A stretch of DNA of 64,000 bases from Larkinella soli. GTDB taxonomy: Bacteria > Bacteroidota > Bacteroidia > Cytophagales > Spirosomataceae. How positions within the stretch are numbered: the stretch's first letter is position 1; each line of letters opens with the position of its first letter. The notes below the pieces were generated by a model. It had not been told where the DNA came from and ran no database searches. It saw only the letters and a list, made by a program, of their open reading frames with translations. This document shows, piece after piece, positions 1-7,988 of this stretch. The stretch lies in assembly GCF_003703975.1 (NCBI RefSeq), contig NZ_QTJY01000014.1, positions 1-64,000 of the forward strand. The letters run 5' to 3'. The translations under genes and the position numbers were made by a program.

Positions 1-8
1 CGGTGAAA

Positions 9-113
9 ACCACCCCCCGGCCCCCCTCCTTACCAAGGAGGGGGAGTGCGCTACCCGTTTCACAAGTTGGCGAAGCCACCCCCTCCTGTTTTAGGAGGGG
101 GCCGGGGGGTGGT
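9..113 (+). repeat. Dispersed ~100-bp palindromic element, copy 1
   Basis: The element has terminal inverted repeats of about 21 bases, the right end reading AGGAGGGGGCCGGGGGGTGG (93-112) and the left end being its complement with one extra C. Each arm also contains a smaller hairpin of the CTCCTT...AAGGAG type. The internal segment (AGTGCGCTACCC...GCGAAGCC) recurs in the copies at 6974-7075 (inverted) and 30663-30754 (same orientation). It lies just past the terminator of the minus-strand OmpA-like gene. No coding capacity is apparent; it looks like a MITE- or REP-type intergenic element. Confidence 0.8.
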
Positions 114-130
114 CCGGCCGGTCCGGCCAA

Positions 131-165
131 CAAAAAAGCGCTGCCGGTGTTGAAACCGGCAGCGC
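131..165 (-). terminator. Rho-independent terminator of the OmpA-like gene
   Basis: An 11-bp perfect stem GCGCTGCCGGT (138-148) / ACCGGCAGCGC (155-165) with a 6-base loop is followed on the minus strand by TTTTTTG (complement of 131-137). It sits 27 bases past the stop codon at 193. Confidence 0.85.
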
Positions 166-192
166 CATATCTTTTGACTGGTTCAGATTCCG

Positions 193-1032
193 TTACTTCT
201 GCTCCGTCAGCAGGTTGAAGAACTCGTCGAGTTTCGGCAACAGGATGATTTCGGTCCGGCGGTTGGCCTGACGACCGGTCTCCGTGGTGTTGTCTTCCTT
301 CGGCAGGTATTCCGAACGACCACCGGCCGTCAGACGCGAGGGAGCCACGCCGAACTGGGTTTGCAGCACCCGGACGACCGAGGTCGCCCGCAGTACGCTC
401 AGATCCCAGTTGTCCTTCATGAACTGCGTCTGGATCGGGTACACGTCGGTGTGCCCTTCGACCAGCACGTCCAGCTGCTTATGATCGTTGATGACCTGCG
501 CTACCTTGCCCAGCACCACCTCGGCCCGTTTGTTGACTACGTAGCTGGCGGAAGGGAACAGCAGTTTGTCGGAGATCGACACGTAAACCACGCCTTTCTT
601 GACCTCTACCTGGACATCGGAATCGTTGATGTCGGAGAGCGTACGCTTCAGGTTCTTCACCAGCACCAGGTTGATCGAGTCTTTTTTGGCCTGCGACGAA
701 GAAACGCTCGACAGGGTTTCCAGCGACTTCCGGATGCTCTCGGCGCCGGCCTTGCTCACAACCGACAGATCGGCCATGCGGTCGAGAAGATTGTTGTTGT
801 TCTTTTTCAGATAATCGACCTGATTCTGGAGGTCGTTCACCTGGCCGGTTTTGGTTTGCAGGTCGGTATCCTTCGTTCGCAGCGAAGCCTGGAGGTCAGC
901 GTTTTTCTGATTACAGTCGTTGAGTTCGACCTTCATCCGGTCATGAATCGTTTGTAATTCGGCAAGCCGTTTCTTACTGGCACAGGAGGAAAAGACAGTT
1001 ACGAAAGCTAAACCAAACAATATTTTTTTCAT
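193..1032 (-). CDS. OmpA family lipoprotein with coiled-coil stalk
   Basis: The 279-residue protein begins with a lipoprotein signal peptide (lipobox FSSC, Cys17). A long charged heptad-like region (about residues 22-120) looks like a coiled coil. It ends with an OmpA-like peptidoglycan-binding domain (about 160-270) containing VEGHTDVYPIQT, LSVLRATSVVRVL and GRQANRRTEIILLP, which match the family's diaminopimelate-binding loop and the NRRTEI segment. It is expected to tether the outer membrane to peptidoglycan. It is transcribed alone, divergently from the GH97 gene across about 250 bases of AT-rich DNA, and has its own terminator. The general family assignment is secure; the specific partner is unknown. 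Confidence 0.88.
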   Translation of the reverse strand: MKKILFGLAFVTVFSSCASKKRLAELQTIHDRMKVELNDCNQKNADLQASLRTKDTDLQTKTGQVNDLQNQVDYLKKNNNNLLDRMADLSVVSKAGAESIRKSLETLSSVSSSQAKKDSINLVLVKNLKRTLSDINDSDVQVEVKKGVVYVSISDKLLFPSASYVVNKRAEVVLGKVAQVINDHKQLDVLVEGHTDVYPIQTQFMKDNWDLSVLRATSVVRVLQTQFGVAPSRLTAGGRSEYLPKEDNTTETGRQANRRTEIILLPKLDEFFNLLTEQK

Positions 1033-1286
1033 GGGTCATTTTTGGGATAGAAGAATTGAATAGTAGCTCAATATAACCTGCAAGTTACGATGCAATTTGC
1101 AAAGGTTACAAGAGAACTTTTGTAATATTTCAATTTTTAAGGATTTTCTAATAAATAAAACTCTTTATAAAGAGTAATCAATAAGCCCTATTGGTCTTGT
1201 CAATCAACCACTACCGGCGGCTCTCCATCTCACTGCGAAGAGTTGAAAGATTTGTTTATTTTCGGCAAGTCCACAACCCTTCTTTC

Positions 1287-3254
1287 ATGATCAGCCGCCT
1301 TCTTTTTTTTGTCTTGATCGGCCTGTCGGCCGTCGGTGCTCCCCCGGTCCGGCGCTCGGTACAATCGCCCGACGGCCGGACGACGCTAACTGTCGAAGTG
1401 ACCGACCGCATCCGGTTCTCCGTCGCCCGTTCGGGCCGTCCGCTCCTGAATCCGTCGGCGGTCTCGATGACGCTTGGCGACGGCCGCCGGCTCGGCTTTC
1501 AGCCGACGGTTCGGCGGAGCGGTCTGCGGCAGGTGCGGGACTCCATCCTGGCACCGGTCGCCATTAAACGCCGGGTGGTTCACGACCATTACAACGAACT
1601 GACTCTCGACTTCCGGGGCGACTTTTCGCTCATTTTCCGGGCTTACGATGACGGCATCGCTTACCGGTTCCGGACCAGCCTCCCGGATTCGATCACCATC
1701 CGGAGCGAGGAAGCCCGCTTCGAGCCGGCCGGCGATCCGCAGATCTATTATCCCGCCGTGGCCCCGCGCCCCGACGCCGACCGGTTTCATACGTCCTTCG
1801 AGGAACCGTACCAGGTCCGGCCGCTGAGCCAGATGCCCGATACCGCCCTGTGTTTTACGCCCGTGCTGGCCGCCCGCAGCGATTCGCTCCGCATCGTCGT
1901 CACGGAATCCGACCTGGAAGACTACCCGGGGATGTTTCTTTCCCGAGAAGGATCAGCTCTGAAAGGCGTTTTTGCGCCCTTTCCGCTGGCCGAGCGCATG
2001 ACGCAGGGAGAATTTCCGCAGGCCGTCGTAACGCAACGGGCCGGGTTTATCGCCCGAACCGTCGGCCGCCGGGTGTTTCCGTGGCGTGTGCTGCTCATCG
2101 GCACCGACCGGGCCCTCCCGGCATCGGACCTGGTCTACCGGCTGGGCGCACCCAACCGGCTGACCGACGTCTCCTGGATCCGGCCGGGCCTCTGCACAGA
2201 CGAATGGATCACCAACATCAACCTGTTCAATGTGCCGTTCCGGGCGGGGATCAATACGGCCACCTACAAGTTTTACATCGACTTCGCCAAACGGTTCGGC
2301 TTTGACCGGATTCTGCTGGACGCGGGCTGGTCGGATTACCTCGACCTGTTCAAAATCACGCCGGGTCTGGACATCGACGAACTGGCCCGCTACGCCAAAG
2401 CCCAGGGCATCAGCCTCAGCATGTGGACCTTAGCTTCCACCCTCGACCGGCAGCTGGAGCCGGCTCTCCGGCAGTTTCAGCGCTGGGGCGTCGATTTCAT
2501 CATGACCGACTTCATGGACCGCGACGACCAGAAAACCGTCAACTTCTACCACCGCATCGCCCAGGCGACAGCCCGGGCCCGCATCATGATCATGTACCAT
2601 GGGGCCTTCAAACCCGCCGGTTTCGAGCGGACGTATCCGCACGCCATCACCCGCGAGGCCGTGCTGGGTTCCGAATACAACATCTGGAGCGGCAAGGCCA
2701 CGCCCGAACACGACCTGCTGCTGCCCTTCATCCGGATGACGGCCGGCCCGCTGGATTACGAACCCGGTCTGCTCAGCAATGCCACGAAGGAGCAGTTCCG
2801 GCCCATCGCCGGCCAGGTGATGTCGCAGGGAACGCGCTGCCACCAGCTGGCGATGTTTCTCGTCTACGACAGTCCGTTACCGATTTTTTCCGGCAATCCG
2901 TCGCAGGCCCTGCTCGAACCGCGTTTCATGGAGTTTCTGGGCGACTTCCCGACCACCTACGACGAAACCCGCGTCCCCGACGCCCGGCTGGGCGACTACA
3001 TCCTGACGGCCCGCCGAAAAGGCCGCGACTGGTATGTGGCCGGCATGACCGACTGGACCGCCCGCGACCTGACCCTCCGGCTCGATTTTCTGAGCGAAGG
3101 CACCTACGAAGCCACGCTCTGCGCCGACGGCCCCAACGCCGACCGCAACCCCGTCGACTACCAGTTCGCGACCCGGGCCGTCTCCCGGACCGACACGCTG
3201 CCGGTTCATCTGGCCCCCGGGGGTGGGTTTGTGGTCCGGTTACGAAGAAAATAA
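1287..3254 (+). CDS. Glycoside hydrolase family 97, retaining (alpha-galactosidase-like)
   Basis: A 655-residue secreted enzyme. The ATG at 1287 is chosen because a hydrophobic signal peptide (MISRLLFFVLIGLSAVGA) follows directly; upstream in-frame codons are not signal-like. The family layout is visible: an N-terminal beta-supersandwich (about 20-280), a TIM barrel (about 295-560) with LCTDEWITNINLF, FDRILLDAGWSDY, GVDFIMTDFMDRDDQ and REAVLGSEYN, and a C-terminal beta domain. Asp408 in TDFMDRDDQ sits where retaining GH97 members carry their nucleophile, and Glu463 is the likely acid/base. The inverting SusB-type enzymes use Glu residues instead. Substrate is therefore probably an alpha-galactoside or similar alpha-linked sugar in the periplasm. 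It lies 44 bases upstream of a co-directional lactonase. Confidence 0.88.
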   Translation: MISRLLFFVLIGLSAVGAPPVRRSVQSPDGRTTLTVEVTDRIRFSVARSGRPLLNPSAVSMTLGDGRRLGFQPTVRRSGLRQVRDSILAPVAIKRRVVHDHYNELTLDFRGDFSLIFRAYDDGIAYRFRTSLPDSITIRSEEARFEPAGDPQIYYPAVAPRPDADRFHTSFEEPYQVRPLSQMPDTALCFTPVLAARSDSLRIVVTESDLEDYPGMFLSREGSALKGVFAPFPLAERMTQGEFPQAVVTQRAGFIARTVGRRVFPWRVLLIGTDRALPASDLVYRLGAPNRLTDVSWIRPGLCTDEWITNINLFNVPFRAGINTATYKFYIDFAKRFGFDRILLDAGWSDYLDLFKITPGLDIDELARYAKAQGISLSMWTLASTLDRQLEPALRQFQRWGVDFIMTDFMDRDDQKTVNFYHRIAQATARARIMIMYHGAFKPAGFERTYPHAITREAVLGSEYNIWSGKATPEHDLLLPFIRMTAGPLDYEPGLLSNATKEQFRPIAGQVMSQGTRCHQLAMFLVYDSPLPIFSGNPSQALLEPRFMEFLGDFPTTYDETRVPDARLGDYILTARRKGRDWYVAGMTDWTARDLTLRLDFLSEGTYEATLCADGPNADRNPVDYQFATRAVSRTDTLPVHLAPGGGFVVRLRRK

Positions 3255-3298
3255 GGTTTTTCGCTTAGATTTACTCCGGCAATTCCTTACCTCTAACG

Positions 3299-4423
3299 AT
3301 GAAACGACTCTTCACTTTTTTCTCATTGCTCCTCAGCATGACAGCCCTTGCACAACCGGCGAAGGAAATTCTTTACGTCGGCACCTACTCAACGCGCGGA
3401 AGCGAAGGAATCTACGTATTCGAGTTTGACCGGGCCAAAGGCACGCTCCAGCAGGTTCAGACGGTTTCCAACGCCAAAAGCCCCTCATTCCTTGCGGTTC
3501 ACCCATCCGGCAAATACCTGTATTCGGTCAACGAGGCCGCGGCCAACTCGGGGGGTGTCAGCGCCTACGCCATCGAAGCGAAAACCGGCCGGCTGACGGC
3601 CCTCAACCAGCAGTCGTCGCGCGGGCGCGGGCCCTGCCACATCGCCATCGACCAGACCGGCAAGCTGGCCTTCGTCTCCAACTACGGGGGCGGCACCTTC
3701 ACGGTCCTGCCGATTCAGGCCGACGGCTCGCTGGGCGTCGCCACCGACAGCATCAAATACGAGGGCAGCGGAGCCAACAAGCAGCGGCAGGACAAACCGC
3801 ACATCCACTCGGCGACGCTCTCACCCAACAACCGCTTCGTCTACGTCTGCGACCTCGGCACCGACCGTGTCTATATCTATGAGTTCGACCAGGCCAGCGG
3901 CAAGGTAAAACCCGCATCGACGCCCTTCGCAACGGTTTCGCCCGGCTCCGGCCCGCGTCACATCGCCATCCATCCCAACGGCAAATACCTGTATCTGGTC
4001 GAGGAACTGACCTCCTCGGTCGCCACCTTCGAGATGGACCCGAAAACCGGCGCCCTGAAGCTGATCGAAGACAACGTGAAGACCCTGCCGGCCGATTTCA
4101 GCGGCAGCAACACCAGCGCCGACATTCATACCGACCCGAAAGGCAAATTCCTGTATCACTCCAACCGCGGCTACAACGCCCTGGCGGTGCTGTCCATCGC
4201 CAAAGACGGCAAACTGACGCTCATCGATCAGGCTCCGACGGAAGGCAAAACGCCCCGCAATTTTATGGTCGACCCGAAGGGGGAATACGTCTTTGCGGCC
4301 AATCAGGATACGGACAACATCGTGGTATATAAACTCGACGGAAAAACCGGCCGGCTCACCCCGACCGGTACTCAGGTAAAAGTGCCGGCCCCGGTCTGCA
4401 TCAAACATTTCGCCATACAGTAA
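3299..4423 (+). CDS. Lactonase family protein (6-phosphogluconolactonase-type beta-propeller), exported
   Basis: 374 residues with a cleavable signal peptide (MKRLFTFFSLLLSMTALAQ). The body is a seven-bladed propeller of the lactonase family (PF10282): repeated motifs such as LYVGTYSTRGSEGIYVFEFD, FLAVHPSGKYLYSVNE, GPCHIAIDQTGKLAFVSNYG, GPRHIAIHPNGKYLYLVEE and TPRNFMVDPKGEYVFAANQ mark the blades. Cytoplasmic members hydrolyse 6-phosphogluconolactone; the signal peptide suggests that this one acts on a sugar lactone in the periplasm. It is 44 bases downstream of the GH97 gene and probably in the same transcript, which ends at the terminator at 4446-4485. The exact substrate cannot be read from sequence. 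Confidence 0.85.
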   Translation: MKRLFTFFSLLLSMTALAQPAKEILYVGTYSTRGSEGIYVFEFDRAKGTLQQVQTVSNAKSPSFLAVHPSGKYLYSVNEAAANSGGVSAYAIEAKTGRLTALNQQSSRGRGPCHIAIDQTGKLAFVSNYGGGTFTVLPIQADGSLGVATDSIKYEGSGANKQRQDKPHIHSATLSPNNRFVYVCDLGTDRVYIYEFDQASGKVKPASTPFATVSPGSGPRHIAIHPNGKYLYLVEELTSSVATFEMDPKTGALKLIEDNVKTLPADFSGSNTSADIHTDPKGKFLYHSNRGYNALAVLSIAKDGKLTLIDQAPTEGKTPRNFMVDPKGEYVFAANQDTDNIVVYKLDGKTGRLTPTGTQVKVPAPVCIKHFAIQ

Positions 4424-4445
4424 GCAGTTGACATACAGCCAGATA

Positions 4446-4485
4446 ACAACGGCTTCCGATCCCCGGAAGCCGTTGTCGTTTTTTT
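4446..4485 (+). terminator. Rho-independent terminator after the GH97-lactonase unit
   Basis: A 13-bp perfect stem ACAACGGCTTCCG (4446-4458) / CGGAAGCCGTTGT (4464-4476) with a 5-base loop is followed by CG and seven T residues (4479-4485). It begins 23 bases after the lactonase stop. Confidence 0.93.
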
Positions 4486-4606
4486 GACCGTTTACCAGTA
4501 CATCCGCTATATTTCCCTTTCATCACCCGATTTTTACGGTTGGTTACATTTCCACTATCAATTGATCGGTAACTCTCTCATTTTTACCTGACTTTCAGAT
4601 TCAGCG

Positions 4607-4804
4607 ATGGAAACGCTTTCTGCCCGTTTGTCGGCCTCCCAACCAGAACACCTCATCGGTGCGCTGCATCGGACGCCGGGTCCCGACGGCCGGCCGGCCG
4701 CCTTCCAAAGCACCTTGCCCGAACAGTACGACAACATTCCGGCCGGGCTGCCCTCCCCGGCCATCCCGGATTTCGGCATCTGCGATTTTCAGGCAATGGG
4801 ATAG
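4607..4804 (+). CDS. Short hypothetical ORF upstream of an aminotransferase-like protein
   Basis: A 65-codon frame beginning METLSARLSASQ and ending GICDFQAMG, rich in Pro, Ala and Gly, with no recognisable domain, signal peptide or membrane segment. It precedes the aminotransferase-like gene by 70 bases on the same strand and follows the lactonase terminator by about 120 bases. It has an ordinary ATG but no convincing ribosome-binding site. It may be a real small protein (partner or precursor peptide of the next gene) or a chance frame; the evidence is only position and orientation. Confidence 0.3.
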   Translation: METLSARLSASQPEHLIGALHRTPGPDGRPAAFQSTLPEQYDNIPAGLPSPAIPDFGICDFQAMG

Positions 4805-4874
4805 CAGGGATCAACGTCCAGTCGCACTTTCGGGCCGGACGAAAAGAAGAGAGAAACACAAAACAACAGATACG

Positions 4875-5522
4875 ATGAAAACCATGGAAACTGCCGCCCC
4901 CGCTGCCGGGTGGCTCGAAGAACGGGAACCCGACCCCGAGCAACTGGTGGCTGCGCTGATCGACGCCCCCGAAGAAATGGTGCTGACCGGCCCCGGCGCG
5001 GCTCCGATCATCGAACGGATCTTCCATCACTTTGCCCCCGCTGCCGGCGATGTGGTGATCTCCCGTCCGTCCTTCATTCTGTACGAATTTCTGGCGCAGG
5101 TGGCCGGTATCCGGCCCGAATACTGGCCGCTGAACGAAGAATACCAGTACGATCTGATGCGGTTTCCGGCCATCCGGGCCAACTCCTTCGTGCTGATCGC
5201 TTCCCTGACGCCCACCAGCACCTTCATTCCCGAACGCACCCTGGCGACGCTACTCGAAGCCTATCCCGAATCGCTGTTCGTGCTGGACGACGACGGCAAC
5301 GAAACCTCGACGACCGCCTACCAGTCGCTGCTGTATCGGTTCCAGAACCTGATGATCGTCCGGGCGGTATCCGGTACCTACGCCAACGCCGGGCTGCCGT
5401 CAGGGTACGTGCTGGCTCACCCGCACTGGCTTCGCGCCCTGAAGGAAAGCGCCGGCCCGGCCGGACTGTTCGGCCCGACGGCCGAGGTCGAACTGGAGGA
5501 AGACGAACCCCAGTTCTGCTGA
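4875..5522 (+). CDS. HisC-like aminotransferase-fold protein, truncated and without the PLP lysine
   Basis: 215 residues from the ATG at 4875, chosen because the family-like part starts soon after and the upstream DNA reads like a leader. The sequence follows the large domain of class I/II aminotransferases of the HisC type: MVLTGPGAAPIIERIF (substrate-cofactor turn), DVVISRPSFILYEF, FVLIASLTPTSTF (normally SPNNPTG), LFVLDDDGNE (normally DEAY) and IVRAVSGTYANAGLPSGYV (normally RTxSKAFGLAGLRxGY). The Schiff-base Lys is Gly167, the SPNNPTG Asn and the DEAY Tyr are gone, and the conserved Arg after AGL is Pro. The C-terminal small domain is missing (family about 350 residues). It is thus a non-catalytic relative or a decaying gene; the intact 215-codon frame favours a maintained protein. 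A probable terminator follows at 5597-5628. Confidence 0.65.
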   Translation: MKTMETAAPAAGWLEEREPDPEQLVAALIDAPEEMVLTGPGAAPIIERIFHHFAPAAGDVVISRPSFILYEFLAQVAGIRPEYWPLNEEYQYDLMRFPAIRANSFVLIASLTPTSTFIPERTLATLLEAYPESLFVLDDDGNETSTTAYQSLLYRFQNLMIVRAVSGTYANAGLPSGYVLAHPHWLRALKESAGPAGLFGPTAEVELEEDEPQFC

Positions 5523-5596
5523 TTGACCCGTTTTATCAGCCCTGTGATGCCCGGATTAAATTTGAAAAACGTAAGCGTAGCCCATGGTCAGGATAG

Positions 5597-5628
5597 GGAG
5601 TGCGATGAAGTCGGACTCCTCTCTTTTT
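5597..5628 (+). terminator. Probable terminator after the aminotransferase-like gene
   Basis: An interrupted stem, GGAGT (5597-5601) with ACTCC (5615-5619) and CGA (5603-5605) with TCG (5611-5613), closes a 5-base loop and is followed by TCTCTTTTT. It lies between convergent genes; the stem is shorter and less perfect than others in the window. Confidence 0.5.
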
Positions 5629-5638
5629 AAACGGCCAT

Positions 5639-6832
5639 TCAGGCGGATGTTTCTTTTATGCTAAAACTCAGTGCGACCACGACCAGCAGCAGGATCAGGA
5701 AACCGAAAGCAACGCTTAGGGAAGAATGGTCGGCGATAAAACCCAGCAACGCAGGACCGGCCAGCATTCCCGTATAACCAAGCGTGGTAATGGCGGGTAT
5801 ACTAACCGTTGGGGAGATTCCGGGCAGCCGGCCGGCCGCACTAAAAAAGATAGGTACAATGTTGGCCGCTCCCAGGCCCAGCAACACAAACCCGACCAGC
5901 ACCCCCACTACCCAGGGACTCCCCACCGCCAAACCCAGGCCGGCCGCCCCCAGCAAACTGCCGCCGACCACGACGGCCTTGCCTTTCAGGCGAGCCACGA
6001 TGCCGTCCCCCACCAGCCGCATCGTCGCCATGGCAACCGAAAAGGCCGAATAACCGGCTCCCGCAAATTCGGGTTCGACGCCTTTCGTATCACGCAGAAA
6101 AACGGCACTCCAGTCCAGAATGGCCCCTTCGGCCAGAAAAACGACGAAGCACATGGACCCCAGGAACAGGACTCTGCCGTCTAACCAGCCGAACCGCCGG
6201 CCGGCTGCGGAAGGCTGCTCATCGGTTGCCGAGAAGCGGGCAATCGCCTGTTGCTCCACCTTCAAAGGGAATAAATAGTTGTACTGAGTGAGGGTAATGA
6301 CGATCATCAGACCGGCAATACTGACCGCGGCATAGACGGGATTCAGCCCCAGTTTCATCAAAAAGCCTAATCCCAGAGAACCCAACAGCCCCCCCAGGCT
6401 AAACAGACCATGTAAGGACGACATAATGGGCCGGCCATAAAGATTCTGCACCTGTACGCCGTGGGCATTCATAGCTACATCGATGGTGCCGATGCCTGAA
6501 CCAAACAGGAATAACGTGCCGGCCATAGCAGCAGGGGAGGCAAGCGTAACCAGCAGCGGCAGGGCAAGAGCCATGACCAGGGCGGCACCCGTCATGACGA
6601 TGCGGCTGCCTAACCGGTTCACCAGCCAGCCCGAAACGGGCATCATCAGCATGGCCCCCGCCCCCAGCAGCAGCAGTAACAAACCCAGATCGGCCTCGTT
6701 CATAGTCAGGCGATCTTTGGCCAGGGGCACCATCGGCGCCCAGCTGGACATGCCCAGACCGCAAACCAGAAAAATCAATTGGGTAGCCAGGCGGGCTTTT
6801 ATGACCGGCTCCGATCGAATAGCTGCGTCCAT
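5639..6832 (-). CDS. MFS transporter (YbjJ-like), paralogue of the one at 16033-17193
   Basis: About 397 residues from the start MDAAIRSEP; a longer frame begins 19 codons upstream, but the chosen start gives the short cytoplasmic N terminus seen in the paralogue. Twelve hydrophobic segments are visible, with the MFS loop-2/3 signature VSGWLVNRLGSRIVM. The first helix LVCGLGMSSWAPMVPLAKDRL aligns with LMGLSFASWASRIPNIQQAL of the second MFS protein in this window. The family contains fucose-permease-like and YbjJ-like transporters of unknown substrate. It converges on the aminotransferase-like gene, and its upstream region holds a palindromic element. Confidence 0.85.
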   Translation of the reverse strand: MDAAIRSEPVIKARLATQLIFLVCGLGMSSWAPMVPLAKDRLTMNEADLGLLLLLLGAGAMLMMPVSGWLVNRLGSRIVMTGAALVMALALPLLVTLASPAAMAGTLFLFGSGIGTIDVAMNAHGVQVQNLYGRPIMSSLHGLFSLGGLLGSLGLGFLMKLGLNPVYAAVSIAGLMIVITLTQYNYLFPLKVEQQAIARFSATDEQPSAAGRRFGWLDGRVLFLGSMCFVVFLAEGAILDWSAVFLRDTKGVEPEFAGAGYSAFSVAMATMRLVGDGIVARLKGKAVVVGGSLLGAAGLGLAVGSPWVVGVLVGFVLLGLGAANIVPIFFSAAGRLPGISPTVSIPAITTLGYTGMLAGPALLGFIADHSSLSVAFGFLILLLVVVALSFSIKETSA

Positions 6833-7210
6833 GAAGTAATTAACGGGTAGCGATAGCCAAATGTATAAAAAAGTGAATCCCTCCTTCAACTGTCCCCGCA
6901 GGAAATAAACCGAAGTTCACGCATATTACACAGGGCACGATTCTACCCTCCCGGGCGGTTCGGCATCCTGTTGACCACCCCCCGGCCCCCTCCTTGTTAA
7001 AGAGGGGATGGCTCCGCAGGGTTTGAATCGGGCAGCGCTCTCCCCCTCCTTGCTAAGGAGGGGGCTGGGGGTGGTCCGGCGGCCCGTGTTCCCCCGGATG
7101 ACCATCCGACCTGGAAGCAAAAACCCTTCCCCAAACCACCGCTCAAGGGCTCTTGAGCGAGAAGACGGCGGCAGCCGTGGCCGGGCCGGAGCAGCCGCAG
7201 CTTCGCTGAT
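6833..7210. other. Non-coding region between MFS and SOD genes
   Basis: This 378-base stretch holds palindromic element copy 2 (6974-7075). It also contains a 7-bp stem GCTCAAG (7141-7147) / CTTGAGC (7152-7158) with, on the minus strand, a T-run about 18 bases further on; this could weakly terminate the SOD transcript. The part next to 6832 presumably contains the MFS promoter. No gene was recognised. Confidence 0.6.
6974..7075 (-). repeat. Dispersed ~100-bp palindromic element, copy 2 (inverted)
   Basis: Bounded by ACCACCCCCCGGCCCCCTCC (6974-6993) and its near-complement ending GGGGGTGGT at 7075. Read on the minus strand, the interior (GAGCGCTGCCC...GCGGAGCC) matches the interior of copies 1 and 3, so this copy is inserted in the opposite orientation. 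One internal hairpin (GTTAAAGAGGGG) is partly degenerate. Confidence 0.78.
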
Positions 7211-7945
7211 TTACTTGCTGATTTTCAAGCCCGTTTCCAGGCGCTGGGCTGCATTGTCCCAGTTCATGTAGCTGAACAGTTCGTCGACGAAGTCCGTCCG
7301 CTTGTTTTTATATTTGAGGTAATAGGCGTGTTCCCAGACGTCGACCACCATCAGCGGCACGATGCCCCAAACGGTCAGCTTTTCGTGATTTTCGACCTCC
7401 AGAACATGGAGCCGGTCGGATTGCGGGTGATACCCCAGCAGGCCCCAGCCGTTGCCGTCCACATTCTTGGAATGATGCGCCAGCTGCGCCTTCATTTTGT
7501 CGAACGTGCCGAAATCCTTCTCGATCCGGCGGAGCAGCTCTCCCTTCGGTTCGGTCTTTCTATTGGTCAGATTGGTCCAGAAAATGGTATGCAGCACGTG
7601 GCTCGACAGGTGCAGCGACAGCTTTTTGGTCCAGTAGTCCACGCCCTCGAAGTTTCCCGTTTCCCGCGCCGTCTTCAGTAAATCGGTCGCTTTGTTGGCG
7701 GTATTCACCGCCCCGCCGTGGTGCGCCGTGTAGTGCAGTTTCAGGATGTCGGCCGGCATGAAGGGTTCCAGGAAGCCGTCGGCGTAGGGCAGGGGGCCCA
7801 GCACGTATTTTCCGGTGGCATCGGTCAGCCGGTCCATGCCGCCTTCGGCCAGGCCGGCGCTGAATACGTCGTTGCCCGTCAGCAGAGCCGCCCCGGTAAT
7901 TAGGGCGGATTTTTGAAAAAATTCCTGTCGATTCATCATTTCCAT
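7211..7945 (-). CDS. Fe/Mn superoxide dismutase, exported; last gene of the chromate module
   Basis: 244 residues; starts at residue 1, 3 or 4 (MEMMNRQEFF) are possible. An N-terminal hydrophobic segment ending near FSAG suggests export. The catalytic domain shows the metal ligands of iron/manganese superoxide dismutases: His71 in KLHYTAHHGG, His119 in VLHTIFW, and Asp202 and His206 in VDVWEHAYYLKY, with DGNGWGLL and NWDNAAQR also typical. It converts superoxide to peroxide and oxygen. It lies 43 bases behind chrA. In known chromate loci such as TnOtChr, chrC encodes a superoxide dismutase thought to counter oxidative damage from chromate reduction, and this gene occupies the equivalent place. 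The length beyond about 200 residues is due to the leader. Confidence 0.9.
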   Translation of the reverse strand: MEMMNRQEFFQKSALITGAALLTGNDVFSAGLAEGGMDRLTDATGKYVLGPLPYADGFLEPFMPADILKLHYTAHHGGAVNTANKATDLLKTARETGNFEGVDYWTKKLSLHLSSHVLHTIFWTNLTNRKTEPKGELLRRIEKDFGTFDKMKAQLAHHSKNVDGNGWGLLGYHPQSDRLHVLEVENHEKLTVWGIVPLMVVDVWEHAYYLKYKNKRTDFVDELFSYMNWDNAAQRLETGLKISK

Positions 7946-7988
7946 GGCATGCTTTTCACCGGAACGGCTTCAGATTCGGTGGTTCCTT

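Noticed and set aside
9-113. Possible CRISPR-like repeat from the recurring CCCCTCC...GGAGGGG units
   Set aside because: There are only paired palindromes without regularly spaced repeats and spacers; the structure is that of a hairpin element.
4875-5522. Annotation as active histidinol-phosphate aminotransferase
   Set aside because: The PLP lysine and other catalytic residues are replaced and the C-terminal domain is missing.
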